Notes under the pieces: generated by a model
What the model was told of the DNA's origin: nothing
The model's database searches: none
The model's input: the letters and a program-made list of their open reading frames with translations, nothing else
Origin: Methylobacterium hispanicum
Lineage (GTDB): Bacteria; Pseudomonadota; Alphaproteobacteria; Rhizobiales; Beijerinckiaceae
Direction of reading: 5' to 3'
Length of the DNA stretch: 64,000 nucleotides
NCBI RefSeq assembly: GCF_022179285.1
Contig: NZ_BPQO01000003.1
Location: 186,001 to 250,000, forward strand
Part shown: positions 7,604-16,562 of the stretch, piece by piece
Layout: the number at the start of each line of letters is the position of its first letter
Numbering within the stretch: position 1 is the first letter of the stretch
Translations under genes and position numbers: made by a program

Positions 7604-8923
7604 ATGACAGCAGCCGACGACGCAGCGCTCGAGCGCTCGACCACGCGCAAGGTGTTCTGGCGCATCATTCCCTACACCTTCGCCCTCTACGTCATCTCCT
7701 ACCTGGACCGGGCCAACCTGGGCTACGCGGCCCTGCAGATGAACAAGGAGCTCGCGCTCACGAGCGAGGCCTTCGGCTTCGCGGCCGGGATCTTCTTCAT
7801 CGGCTACTTCCTGTTCGAGGTTCCGAGCAACGTCGCCCTGAACAAGTTCGGGGCGCGGGCGTGGATCTCCCGGATCCTCATCACTTGGGGCATCATCGCG
7901 ACGCTGACGGCCTTCGTGCAGAACGCCACGCAGCTCTACATCCTGCGCTTCCTGCTCGGCGTCGCGGAGGCGGGCTTCTTCCCCGGCATCATCATCTATC
8001 TGACCTTCTGGTTCCGGGCGAAGGAGCAGGCCACGACGGTCGCCTTCTTCACGGCGGCGATCCCCGTCTCCTACCTGATCGGCGCCCCGCTCAGCACCTG
8101 GATCATGGATCACGTGTCGGGCTTCGGCCTGTCGGGCTGGCGCTGGATGCTGCTGATCGAGGGCCTGCCCGCCGTGATCGCCGGCATCGCCAACTACTTC
8201 GTCATGACGGACCGCCCCGAGCAGGCGCGCTGGCTGAGCGCGCAGCAGCGCGACTGGCTGGTCGGCGAACTGCGCAAGGAGCAGGCGACCAAGCGCGACG
8301 TCAAGCATCTCGGCCTCTGGGCCGCGATCACGAACCCGAAGGTGCTCTTCCTGTCGGCGATCTACTTCGTCTACCAGGTCGGCAATCTCGGCATCGGCAT
8401 GTGGATGCCGCAGATCATCAAGAGCATGTCCACCGACCTCACCCATTTCCAGGTCGGCCTGGTCGCCACGATCCCCTACGCCTTCGCGACGCTCGTGATG
8501 GTGCTCTGGTCCAAGAACTCGGATCGGACGGGCGAGCGGCAGAAGCATACCGCGCTGCCCCTCCTGGCGGGCGCCGTCGCGCTCGGCTGCACGGGCCTCG
8601 TCGCGGGGCCCGTCGCGGGCCTCGCCCTGATCTCGGTGGCGCTGGCCGGGATCTACGCGTTCAAGTCCCCGTTCTGGTCGCTGCCCGGCCTCTTCCTCAC
8701 GCGCTCCACCGCGGCGGTCTCGATTGCGGCGATCAACTCGATCGGCAACCTCGGCGGCTTCGTCGGGCCCTACGCCATCGGAGCGATCAAGGACTGGACC
8801 GGGAGCGCGCTGGGCGGTCTGATCTTCCTGTCCGGGCTCCTCTTCGTGTCGTTCCTGATGACGTGGTTCGTCCGGATGACGAACGGGCCCGCGGCCGTCA
8901 CGCCCGCCGGCGCGCACGCCTGA
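7604..8923 (+). CDS. MFS transporter, anion:cation symporter (ACS) family
   Basis: Inner-membrane carrier of about 439 aa with 12 predicted membrane helices. The start of helix 1 (YVISYLDRANLGYAALQM) and the following GIFFIGYFLFEVPSN motif are diagnostic of the ACS family (PF07690), whose members import organic anions such as tartrate, glucarate, galactonate, phthalate or 4-hydroxyphenylacetate with protons. RFLLGVAEAGFFPGII and the W-rich loop after helix 6 also fit. ATG 7604 is chosen because of GGGAGGAG 3-10 bases upstream; the frame extends back to 7556 without a ribosome site. With the upstream porin and the downstream aconitase-type hydratase it probably forms an uptake-and-dehydration route for one organic acid. 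Confidence 0.88.
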   Translation: MTAADDAALERSTTRKVFWRIIPYTFALYVISYLDRANLGYAALQMNKELALTSEAFGFAAGIFFIGYFLFEVPSNVALNKFGARAWISRILITWGIIATLTAFVQNATQLYILRFLLGVAEAGFFPGIIIYLTFWFRAKEQATTVAFFTAAIPVSYLIGAPLSTWIMDHVSGFGLSGWRWMLLIEGLPAVIAGIANYFVMTDRPEQARWLSAQQRDWLVGELRKEQATKRDVKHLGLWAAITNPKVLFLSAIYFVYQVGNLGIGMWMPQIIKSMSTDLTHFQVGLVATIPYAFATLVMVLWSKNSDRTGERQKHTALPLLAGAVALGCTGLVAGPVAGLALISVALAGIYAFKSPFWSLPGLFLTRSTAAVSIAAINSIGNLGGFVGPYAIGAIKDWTGSALGGLIFLSGLLFVSFLMTWFVRMTNGPAAVTPAGAHA

Positions 8924-8979
8924 GACTCCGCGCGCCCGGCCGCTCGCCGTGAGACGACGTCACCGGCCGGGCCGCGTCG

Positions 8980-9007
8980 GCCCGTCCGGATCCGGATCCG
9001 GACGGGC
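8980..9007. repeat. Perfect 28 bp palindrome between MFS and aconitase-like genes
   Basis: GCCCGTCCGGATCC followed directly by its exact reverse complement, with no loop. In RNA it would form a hairpin between two co-directional genes; in DNA it is a dyad that could be bound by a dimeric regulator. It lies 40 bases before the aconitase-like start. Confidence 0.55.
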
Positions 9008-9046
9008 GCATCCGCAGAGCGCTCCCTTTCGCCAGAGGTCTCGTCC

Positions 9047-11677
9047 ATGACCGTCTCCGACACCGTCCTCGCCGGCCGCGCGTGCCGCGTGGTCGATCTG
9101 CCCGCCTTCGCGGGCGCGGCCCTCGGGCGGCTGCCGTGGCTGCACCGGGTCCTGCTGGAGAACCTCCTGCGCCGGACCGCCCCGGGCGACCCGGCGCGCG
9201 ACGCGATCCCGGGCTGGCTGGCGGACGGGCGGAGTGCTGCCGAGATCCCGTTCCACCCCGGCCGCATCCTCATGCACGACACGACCTGCGGTCCGGCGCT
9301 CGTCGACATCGCGGCCTCCCGCTCGGCGCTCGCGGAGGCGGGCGGCGATCCCACCCGCCTCAACCCCGTCCTGCCCGTGGATGTCTCGACGGACCACTCG
9401 GTCGCCGTCGACGTGTTCGGGACGCCCGACGCGCTCGCGCGGAACATGGAGGCCGAGCTGCGGCGCAACCTGGAGCGCTACCGCTTCATGAAGTGGGCGA
9501 CGCGCGCCCTCTCCAACGTGACGGTGCATCCGCCCGGCACCGGCATCATGCACACGATCAACCTGGAGCGCCTCGCGACCGTCGCCACGACCGAGACCCG
9601 GAACGGCACGGTCTGGGCCGTGCCCGATACGCTGATCGGCACGGACAGCCACACGCCGATGATCAACGGCATCGGCGTCGTGGCCTGGGGCGTCGGCGGC
9701 CTGGAGGCCGAGAGCGTGATGTTCGGCATGCCGGTCACCATGCGGGTCCCCGAGGTGGTCGGCGTGCGCCTGACCGGCCGGCTGCGGGAGGGCGTGCTCG
9801 CGACCGATCTGGCCCTGCGCGTGACGAGCCTGCTGCGCACGATCGCCCTGTCGGGGCGCTTCGTCGAGTTCTTCGGCCCCGGCGTATCCACGCTCTCGGC
9901 CGGCGACCGATCGGTCGTGGCCAACATGGCGCCCGAATACGGCTCGTCCTCCGGCTACTTCCCGATCGACGACCGCACGATCGCCTACCTGCTCGCCACC
10001 GGCCGAACGGCCGAGCACGCCGCCTTCGTGGAGGCCTACGCCCGGCGGACCGGCCTCTGGTTCGATCCCGAGGCCCGCCCGGTCTACGACCACGTGCTCG
10101 ACCTCGATCTCGACACGGTGACGGTCGCGCTCGCCGGGCCGCGCCGGCCCCAGGACCTGCTCACGCCCGACAGGACGCGGGCGGCCATCGCACCGATGCG
10201 CCGCGCCGACGCGCTGCCGCCCACCCCGGCCGATCCGGTCCCGGACGCCTGCGTCGCCATCGCCGCCATCACGAGCTGCACCAACACCTCGGACCCGCGG
10301 CTGCTCGTGGCGGCCGGGCTTCTCGCCCGCAAGGCCCGCGCCCTCGGCCTCGCGCCGCGGGGATGGGTCAAGACCTCCCTCGCGCCCGGCTCGCCGACCG
10401 CCGAGCGCTACCTGCGTCGCTCCGGCCTGCTGGAGGATCTGGAGGCGATCGGGTTCGGCATCGTCGGATACGGCTGCACCACCTGCATCGGCAATTCGGG
10501 CGCTCTGCCGGCCGCGGTGACGCAGGCCGTCTCCGCGCGCGGCATCCTCCCGGTGGCGGTGCTGTCGGGCAACCGCAACTTCCCGGGCCGCGTCCATCCC
10601 CAGCTGGAGGCCGGCTTCCTGGCGTCGCCGCCCATGGTGATCGCCTACGCGCTGGCGGGGGACGTGGATCGCGACATCCTGCAGGATCCCATCGCGGCGG
10701 CACGGGACGGGACCGCAATCCACCTCGCCGACCTCTGGCCGAGCGGCCGCGAGATCGACGCGGCGATGACCCGGGCCGCCCGCGCGGAGGATTACGCGCC
10801 GGCCTACGACGCGGCCGAGGCCAACGCGGTCTGGGCCAAGCTCGACGCGCCGGCCACGCCGCTCTACCCGTGGGATCCGGCCTCGACCTACATCCGCCGC
10901 CCGCCCTTCGCGGCCGTGACGGGCGAGGAGCGCCTCGGCGTCTATCGGGCCGACGCGATCCTAGTGGTGGGCGACGACATCACCACCGACCACATCTCGC
11001 CCGCCGGCGCCGTGCCGGCCGGGAGCGAGGCGGCCGCCTACCTGATCGCGCGTGGCGAAGACCCGCGGGACCTCAACGTCTTCTCCTCCCGGCGCGGCAA
11101 CTGGGAGGCGATGGTGCGCGGGTTGTTCACCAACAAGACGGTGAAGAACCTGATCGGTCCCGCGATCCCGCCGGGCAGCACGATCCATGCGCCGACCGGC
11201 GACGTGCTGCCCCTCTACGAGGCCGCCGCCCGCTACCGGGCCGAGGGCCGATCCGTCGTCATCGTCGCGGGCGAGCGCTACGGCATGGGATCGTCGCGGG
11301 ACTGGGCGGCCAAGGGGGCGAGCCTGCTCGGAGCGCGCGCCGTGCTGGCCGCGAGCTTCGAGCGGATCCACCGCTCGAACCTCGTCAACATGGGCATCCT
11401 GCCGCTGCGCCTGCCGCCCGGGCTGCATCCCTCGACCCTGGCGTTGCGGCCCGGGGACAGCCTGGAGGTGAGGGCCCCTGCCGAGCGGCTGGCGCCCCAC
11501 GCCCCCATCGACGTCACGATCCGTCGGGCCGGGGGATCGACCGAGGCCTTCGCCGCGGCGGCGGCCGTCGAGACGAGCCTGGAGGTGGAGGTTCTGATCG
11601 CCGGGGGCGTCATCCCGTTGATCCTGCAGCGGTCCCTCGGGGCGGCGCCGGACCGGCCCGCGACGAGCGCGGCCTAG
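9047..11677 (+). CDS. Aconitase-superfamily hydratase (AcnA-like), 4Fe-4S enzyme
   Basis: Cytoplasmic hydro-lyase, 876 aa. It has the full aconitase layout: the active-site block GTDSHTPMINGIGVVAWGVG, three cluster-ligand cysteines (SCTNT, Cys about 411; GCTTCIGNSG, Cys about 476 and 479), and a C-terminal swivel domain from about residue 680 with RYGMGSSRDWAAKG. The N-terminal block reads VLPVDVSTDHSVAVD where housekeeping AcnA proteins usually have a VDLVIDHSV-type motif, so it is a divergent paralogue rather than an obvious TCA-cycle enzyme. The substrate could be aconitate, methylaconitate or another 2- or 3-hydroxy acid. Context (MFS importer, porin, lactonase, GntR) favours a catabolic role. 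The ATG has only a weak ribosome site. Confidence 0.88.
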   Translation: MTVSDTVLAGRACRVVDLPAFAGAALGRLPWLHRVLLENLLRRTAPGDPARDAIPGWLADGRSAAEIPFHPGRILMHDTTCGPALVDIAASRSALAEAGGDPTRLNPVLPVDVSTDHSVAVDVFGTPDALARNMEAELRRNLERYRFMKWATRALSNVTVHPPGTGIMHTINLERLATVATTETRNGTVWAVPDTLIGTDSHTPMINGIGVVAWGVGGLEAESVMFGMPVTMRVPEVVGVRLTGRLREGVLATDLALRVTSLLRTIALSGRFVEFFGPGVSTLSAGDRSVVANMAPEYGSSSGYFPIDDRTIAYLLATGRTAEHAAFVEAYARRTGLWFDPEARPVYDHVLDLDLDTVTVALAGPRRPQDLLTPDRTRAAIAPMRRADALPPTPADPVPDACVAIAAITSCTNTSDPRLLVAAGLLARKARALGLAPRGWVKTSLAPGSPTAERYLRRSGLLEDLEAIGFGIVGYGCTTCIGNSGALPAAVTQAVSARGILPVAVLSGNRNFPGRVHPQLEAGFLASPPMVIAYALAGDVDRDILQDPIAAARDGTAIHLADLWPSGREIDAAMTRAARAEDYAPAYDAAEANAVWAKLDAPATPLYPWDPASTYIRRPPFAAVTGEERLGVYRADAILVVGDDITTDHISPAGAVPAGSEAAAYLIARGEDPRDLNVFSSRRGNWEAMVRGLFTNKTVKNLIGPAIPPGSTIHAPTGDVLPLYEAAARYRAEGRSVVIVAGERYGMGSSRDWAAKGASLLGARAVLAASFERIHRSNLVNMGILPLRLPPGLHPSTLALRPGDSLEVRAPAERLAPHAPIDVTIRRAGGSTEAFAAAAAVETSLEVEVLIAGGVIPLILQRSLGAAPDRPATSAA

Positions 11678-11800
11678 AGCACGATGCGGGAAAGTGGAAG
11701 CCGGTTTCCCGCAAAAATCATGCGAAAACAATAACCTGGAGCCTGCTGCTGTTTCCGGAAAAAGCAGCGGGCTCTCGCACGAACCGTCCGGGTCCGGGCC
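11678..11800. repeat. Rhizobiales-type dispersed palindromic repeat after the aconitase-like gene
   Basis: Directly after the stop the sequence reads AGAGCACGATGCGGGAAAGT and continues to a complementary TTTCCCGC, giving a GCGGGAAA...TTTCCCGC stem. A second imperfect hairpin follows (GAGCC and CTGCT at about 11740, pairing with AGCAG and GGCTC at about 11763-11775). Elements starting GAGCATGAT with an internal AAGTGG are very widespread between genes in Rhizobiales. It probably also ends transcription. Confidence 0.55.
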
Positions 11801-11863
11801 TCGCGCGCCGGCCTCGGGGACCCTCTCGCCTCGCCGAACCTCTCGCCTCACCAGGACTCGCGA

Positions 11864-12607
11864 ATGGATCCGTGCGCCCCGTCCGACCTCGTGCGGGCCA
11901 TCGCCCCGACCGGCACGCTGCGCGTCGCGATCAACTACGGCAACGTCGTCCTGGCCCAGACGGGGCCGGACGGGGCGCCCGCGGGCGTCACGGCGGACCT
12001 GGCCCGCGAACTGGGCCGGCGTCTGGCGGTCCCGGTCCGGTTCACGACCTACGACACCGCCGGAAAGGTGGTCGAAGCGCTAGGCGGAGACCGTCCGTGG
12101 GACATGGCCTTCCTGGCGATCGACCCGCTGCGGGCGGAGACGATCGCGTTCAGCCCGCCCTACGTGATCATCGAGGGGGCGTACATGGTCCCCGCGACCT
12201 CGACCATCGCGTGCAACGACGACGTCGACCGGGCCGGCATCCGCATCGCGGTCGGCCGTGATACCGCCTACGACCTCCATCTCGGCCGCCACCTCAAGGC
12301 CGCCGAGCGTGTCTTCGCGCCGACCTCGGCCGCGGCGCTGGAGCGCTTCGAACGGGGCGATGTCGATGCGGTCGCATCCGTCCGACAGCCCCTCGAAGCC
12401 CGCGCCAGGGGACGGACGGATGTCCGCGTTCTGCCGGGATCCTTCATGGCGATCCGGCAGGCCATCGCCATTCCCCGGGGCCGCCCGCTGGCGGACGGCT
12501 ACATCCACGCCTTCATCGAGGCGTTGAAGCAGGACGGTTTCGTCGCCCGCTCGCTGGAGCGGAGCGGCCAGCACGAGGCGGTCGTTGCGGCAGGACATCG
12601 ATCGTGA
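11864..12607 (+). CDS. Extracellular solute-binding-fold protein (SBP family 3) without a signal peptide
   Basis: About 247 aa. The fold of amino-acid ABC-transporter binding proteins is evident from GTLRVAINYGNVVLAQ at the start of lobe 1, GVTADLARELGRRLAVPVRF, WDMAFLAIDPLRAETIAFSPPYV, then lobe 2 with RIAVGRDTAYDLHLGRHL and a C-terminal helix. Such proteins normally begin with a signal peptide, but this one starts directly with MDPCAPSDLV and no hydrophobic stretch is encoded in frame upstream. It may therefore be a cytoplasmic sensor or enzyme, or a decayed binding protein. No ABC permease or ATPase gene is next to it. It is separated from the aconitase-like gene by a repeat, so cotranscription is uncertain. 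Confidence 0.78.
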   Translation: MDPCAPSDLVRAIAPTGTLRVAINYGNVVLAQTGPDGAPAGVTADLARELGRRLAVPVRFTTYDTAGKVVEALGGDRPWDMAFLAIDPLRAETIAFSPPYVIIEGAYMVPATSTIACNDDVDRAGIRIAVGRDTAYDLHLGRHLKAAERVFAPTSAAALERFERGDVDAVASVRQPLEARARGRTDVRVLPGSFMAIRQAIAIPRGRPLADGYIHAFIEALKQDGFVARSLERSGQHEAVVAAGHRS

Positions 12608-13357
12608 CCGCCTGTGATACCGTTCCCGGTCGATCGCATCGGTCGTCGGCGCGGCAAGCCGGCGTAGCGATCCCGGCGGGATCGACGCGACGGTGAGGGG
12701 GCGTCGACGGGGGCGGCTCTTCCGGACGCGCCCCCGCACCGCCGCTCCGGCTTACGCCTGCGCTTCCCGTCCGCACGGCACGGTGCGGACAGGCCTCTCC
12801 CCGCGCGCCGGGAGAGGGGGGAGCTGCGGTGCCCGAACGAAGCAACCGGAAACCGTATGACCCGAGAAGGGCCTGACCGTCCGGTCTCGTGACCGTCCTG
12901 TCCGCGCATCCGGTCGTGCCACGGCCGGCACTCTCACGCAGGGAATGCGTCCGCGGTAGAGGCTCGTCATAGAGAGGCTCGTCATGGAGGTGGCCCCGAT
13001 TCGATCCGGCGGGTCGCGCGCCCCTCCGTCAGCCGCGGTTTCCAGACCGGGAAGGCGCGGCCCGCGCTGTCCCCGTCGGCATCGCCTGGCACGACGCATC
13101 GTGCGCGGAACGGGGCAACGGGTCGGACGAGAGACCGTGTGACGAGCCCGTCGACTCCGACAGGCCTCGAGCCTTCGACCCACGGCAGCCACGCGCGGCA
13201 GCTAACCGGAAGCGCTAGCAGCGCCAGGCGTACTTTAGGAAAGCATTGAGCACCCGGACACCTACATCACGCATGCGCCTCGCGTCCGAGAGGCCTCTCA
13301 TCTTGGTCTGATCCACCAAGACGATACTCGAGATCGTTTTTCCCGAGGATAGACTTC
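12608..13357. other. 750 bp intergenic region, repeats only
   Basis: No ORF here has coding character. Visible structure: a hairpin CCTCTCCC (12794-12801) / GGGAGAGG (12810-12817); the motif CCGGAAACCGTATGA at 12846-12860, which recurs with one change at 17623-17637; a tandem direct repeat AGAGGCTCGTCAT at 12958-12970 and 12973-12985; and a hairpin TCTTGGT (13301-13307) / ACCAAGA (13315-13321) just before the chemoreceptor gene. The mix looks like eroded dispersed repeats. Confidence 0.5.
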
Positions 13358-14234
13358 ATGGCTCTCGTGAAGAAGGCGGCTCTGCCCGGGCCGCAGGCGT
13401 TGGCGCGCGGCGGTGAACAGGCTGCGATGAAGCAGCTCGGTCGCCTCAACGAGGCGAACCGGCGCAAGGCCCGCACCTTCGCCAAGCAGCAGAAGGCGGC
13501 CGAGCGCATCGCCGCGGCCACGGCCCAGCTCGCCAGCGGTGTCGCGGAGGCCTCCTCGGCGGCCGAGGCGCGCGATGGAGCAGAACGCGGCCGGCGCCGA
13601 GCAGGCCGCCAGCGCCTCCGAGCAGTCTCAGCGCGCCGTCACCGTGGTCTCCGAGGTCATCGGCACCGCGCGCAACGAGGCGGAGACGTCGCGGCAGAAG
13701 AGCGAGGCCCTGCAGGGGCTGATCGCCGGTGTCGGCCAGCAGATCGCGGCCAGCATCATGTCGATCTCGACGGCCGCCGACCGGCAGGCGGCTTCGGTGA
13801 CGATGATCGTCGAGCTGGAGCGTCAGGCCGCCAATATCGGCGACATCGTCCGCGCCGTCGCCCGCATCGCCGACCAGACCAACCTGCTCGCGCTCAACGC
13901 GGCGATCGAGGCGGCCCGCGCGGGCCAGCACGGCAAGGGCTTCGCGGTCGTCGCCGACGAGGTCCGCACGCTGGCCGAGACCTCCGAGAAGAGCGCGCAG
14001 GAGATCCAGGAACTCATCGGCCGCATCCAGGCGGACGTGAAGGTCATCGCCGACGGCATCAACCGCTCGGCCGAGGGCACCCTGCAGGAGGTCGAGAAGG
14101 GCAAGGTCATCACGGCGCAGCTCGGCAGCGTGCGCTCGGCCATGGTCGAGGTGATGAAGGGCGCCGAGACGATCGCCCGCACCGCCGTCGAATCCGAGAA
14201 GGCCGCCGTCGAGGCCCAGAAGGGTGTACGCAAG
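13358..14234 (+). pseudogene. Frameshifted methyl-accepting chemotaxis protein, cut off at tRNA-Glu
   Basis: A chemoreceptor signalling domain split over two frames. The first frame (13358 to about 13567) gives a soluble helical start ending [13 protein letters not shown]. The second resumes at about 13574 with [19 protein letters not shown] and carries the highly conserved hairpin tip [15 protein letters not shown] followed by [16 protein letters not shown]. The break sits in a GCGCGCG run, consistent with four extra bases (CGCG) or loss of two. There is no transmembrane or sensor domain, so the parent may have been a short cytoplasmic receptor. At the 3' end the coding frame runs straight into tRNA-Glu on the other strand, so the normal C-terminal helix is lost. 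Probably inactive unless the shift is a sequencing error or recoded. Confidence 0.78.
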
Positions 14235-14309
14235 TGGCGCGCCCTGCGGGAGTCGAACCCGCCTCTTCAGCGTGAAAGGCTGACGTCCTAACCGATAGAC
14301 GAAGGGCGC
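14235..14309 (-). tRNA. tRNA-Glu (anticodon TTC)
   Basis: Read on the minus strand, the 75 base gene has a 7 bp acceptor stem (GCGCCCT/AGGGCGC), a D arm, an anticodon stem TCAGC/GCTGA around the loop CTTTCAC (anticodon TTC, reading GAA and GAG), a T arm with GGTTCGACTCCC, and an encoded CCA (TGG at 14235-14237). Its 3' end abuts the truncated chemoreceptor with no spacer, a typical place for integrative element attachment. Confidence 0.93.
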
Positions 14310-14429
14310 TGGCGCTGGGCCGGGGCCTCTATAGGCGGGTGCGTCCCGGAGGGCAACGGTTCGTTTGCGGCTTGACGGAAGCGGCCGCGGCCGGTTTGTC
14401 GCGGACGAGACCGTTTGGACGAGGATCGT

Positions 14430-15227
14430 ATGACCACCCGGCGCGACGACAGGCCCGCCCGCCCCCGCGTCCCGCGGCCGGCGCAGGGGCGGCGGCCCGG
14501 ACGCCCGCAGCGGCCCGCGGGGCCCGACGGCGTCAGCGTGCTCTACGGCTGGCACCCCGTGGTGCAGGCGCTGGGCAACGCCGGGCGCCGGCTGCACCGC
14601 CTGCTGGCCACCGAGAACGCCGCCGCCCGCCTCGCGGCCGAGCTCGGCCCGCTGCGGATCACGCCGGAACTCGTGCGGCCCCACGACATCAACGCGCTGC
14701 TCGGGCCCGACGCGGTGCACCAGGGCCTCTACCTGGAGGCCGAGCCCCTGCCCGCCCCCGGGCTCGATGAGCTGCCGGACGACGCGCTGCTGCTGGCGCT
14801 GGACCAGATCACCGATCCGCACAATGTCGGGGCGATCGTGCGCACCGCCGCGGCCTTCGGCGTCACCGGCATCGTCACCACCGCCCGGCACGCGCCCGGC
14901 GCCACCGGCGTGCTGGCGAAATCCGCCTCGGGCGGCCTGGAGCACGTGCCCTTCGTCACCGTGCGCAACCTTGCCGAGGCGCTGATCGAGCTGGGCGAGC
15001 GCGGCTTCACCCGGATCGGGCTCGATTCCGAGGCCGCGGTCGATCTCGACACCGTCACGCCGTCCCGCCCGGCGGTCATCGTGCTCGGCGCCGAGGGCCG
15101 GGGCCTGCGCGAGCGCACCCGCACCTGCTGCGACGTGCTCGCCCGCATCCCCTTCACGGGCGAGATCCGCAGCCTCAACGTCTCGAACGCAGCCGCGATC
15201 ACGCTCTACGCGCTGCGGATGCGCTGA
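14430..15227 (+). CDS. rlmB: 23S rRNA 2'-O-ribose methyltransferase, RlmB/TrmH (SpoU) family
   Basis: About 265 aa. It uses S-adenosylmethionine to methylate a guanosine ribose in 23S rRNA (G2251 in E. coli, by family knowledge). The N terminus is an Arg/Pro-rich basic tail (about 35 residues), then the SpoU substrate-binding domain starting VLYGWHPVVQAL, then the knotted SPOUT catalytic domain with [30 protein letters not shown] and IPFTGEIRSLNVSNAAAI, the three class motifs. ATG 14430 is preceded by ACGAGGA; the frame extends to a TTG at 14415 with no better site. It is convergent with purD across a strong shared hairpin. Confidence 0.88.
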   Translation: MTTRRDDRPARPRVPRPAQGRRPGRPQRPAGPDGVSVLYGWHPVVQALGNAGRRLHRLLATENAAARLAAELGPLRITPELVRPHDINALLGPDAVHQGLYLEAEPLPAPGLDELPDDALLLALDQITDPHNVGAIVRTAAAFGVTGIVTTARHAPGATGVLAKSASGGLEHVPFVTVRNLAEALIELGERGFTRIGLDSEAAVDLDTVTPSRPAVIVLGAEGRGLRERTRTCCDVLARIPFTGEIRSLNVSNAAAITLYALRMR

Positions 15228-15251
15228 CCGGGGCTCTGCCCCCGGACCCCG

Positions 15252-15274
15252 CCGAAGGGTGTGACACCCTTCGG
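15252..15274. terminator. Shared bidirectional terminator hairpin between rlmB and purD
   Basis: Perfect 10 bp stem CCGAAGGGTG (15252-15261) / CACCCTTCGG (15265-15274) with a TGA loop, placed in the 60 bp gap between two convergent stop codons. There is no T run in either direction, so termination may be Rho-assisted. Confidence 0.6.
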
Positions 15275-15287
15275 GATCCCCGGGACT

Positions 15288-16562
15288 TCAGCCCTCCAGC
15301 AGCTCGCGGGCGACCGCCCGGTAGCCGATGTCGCGGCGGCAGAAGCCTTCCGGCCAGTCGATGCGGGCGACCGCCGCGTAGGCGCGGGCCTGCGCCTCCT
15401 TCACGCTGTCGCCGAGCGCCGTGACGGCGAGCACCCGGCCGCCATCCGCCAGGAGCCGCTCGCCGTCCTGGCGGGTGCCGGCCTGGAACACCAGCGCCCC
15501 GTCGGCCTCCGCCGCGTCGAGCCCGCGGATCAGGGACCCGCGCACCACCGCGCCGGGGTAGCCCGCCGCCGCCATCACCACGGTCAGCGCCGCCCGCTGC
15601 GGGTCGAACTCGAGCGCGACGCCCGTGAGGTCGCCCTCGCAGGCCGAGAGCAGGGCCGGCACCAGGTCGGAGCTGAGGCGCGGCATCAGCACCTGCGCCT
15701 CGGGATCGCCGAAGCGGGTGTTGTACTCGATGAGCTTCGGCCCGTCCTCGGTCAGCATCAGGCCCGCGTAGAGGATGCCGGTGAACGGCGTGCCCCGCGC
15801 CCGCATGCCGGCCAGCGTCGGCGCGATGATGCGCGCCATCACCTCCGCCTCGAGCGCGGGCGTCAGGATCGCGGCCGGCGAGTAGGCGCCCATGCCGCCG
15901 GTGTTCGGGCCGCGGTCGCCGTCGAAGACCCGCTTGTGGTCCTGCGCGGTGCCGCAGGGTATCGCCCGGGTGCCGTCGCAGAGCGCGAAGAAGCTCGCCT
16001 CCTCGCCGAACAGGCATTCCTCGACGACCACCGCGGCGCCGGGCTCGGCGAAGAGGGCGCGCAGCGCGCCTTCCGCCTGGTCGAGGGTCTCGGCCACCGT
16101 CACGCCCTTGCCGGCGGCGAGCCCGTCGGCCTTCACCACGATCGGCGCGCCCTGCGCCCGCACGTAGTCGAGCGCCGGGTCGAGGGCGTCGAAGCGCGCG
16201 AAGGCGGCGGTCGGGATGCCGTACGCGGCGCAGAGATCCTTGGTGAAGCCCTTCGAGCCCTCGAGCTGGGCGGCTTCCCGCGTCGGCCCGAACACGCGGA
16301 TACCCGCCGCCGCGAGGTCGTCCACGAGGCCCGCCACCAGCGGCGCCTCGGGCCCCACCACCACGAGGCCGACGCGCTCGGCCTCGCAGAAGGCGCGGAC
16401 CGCCGCGTGGTCGGCGACGTCGAGATCCGGCCGGTTCTCGCCGTGGCGCGCCGTGCCGGGATTGCCCGGCGCCGCGAACAGGCGGGCGCAGAGCGGGCTC
16501 TTGGCGAGCGCGTAGGCCAGGGCGTGCTCGCGGCCGCCGGAGCCGATCAGAAGGATGTTCAT
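15288..16562 (-). CDS. purD: Phosphoribosylamine-glycine ligase
   Basis: GAR synthetase, step two of de novo purine synthesis: ATP + glycine + phosphoribosylamine to GAR. It has 424 aa, the normal length. The N domain begins [19 protein letters not shown] with the conserved GSGGREHA. The ATP-grasp core shows [24 protein letters not shown], the GGMGAYSP loop and [10 protein letters not shown] with metal-binding Glu and Asn. The C domain ends with [12 protein letters not shown]. The ATG at 16562 begins exactly at the family start; the frame runs far upstream but that part is low-complexity and not conserved. It is monocistronic as far as visible, with a long repeat-bearing region upstream. Confidence 0.96.
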   Translation of the reverse strand: MNILLIGSGGREHALAYALAKSPLCARLFAAPGNPGTARHGENRPDLDVADHAAVRAFCEAERVGLVVVGPEAPLVAGLVDDLAAAGIRVFGPTREAAQLEGSKGFTKDLCAAYGIPTAAFARFDALDPALDYVRAQGAPIVVKADGLAAGKGVTVAETLDQAEGALRALFAEPGAAVVVEECLFGEEASFFALCDGTRAIPCGTAQDHKRVFDGDRGPNTGGMGAYSPAAILTPALEAEVMARIIAPTLAGMRARGTPFTGILYAGLMLTEDGPKLIEYNTRFGDPEAQVLMPRLSSDLVPALLSACEGDLTGVALEFDPQRAALTVVMAAAGYPGAVVRGSLIRGLDAAEADGALVFQAGTRQDGERLLADGGRVLAVTALGDSVKEAQARAYAAVARIDWPEGFCRRDIGYRAVARELLEG

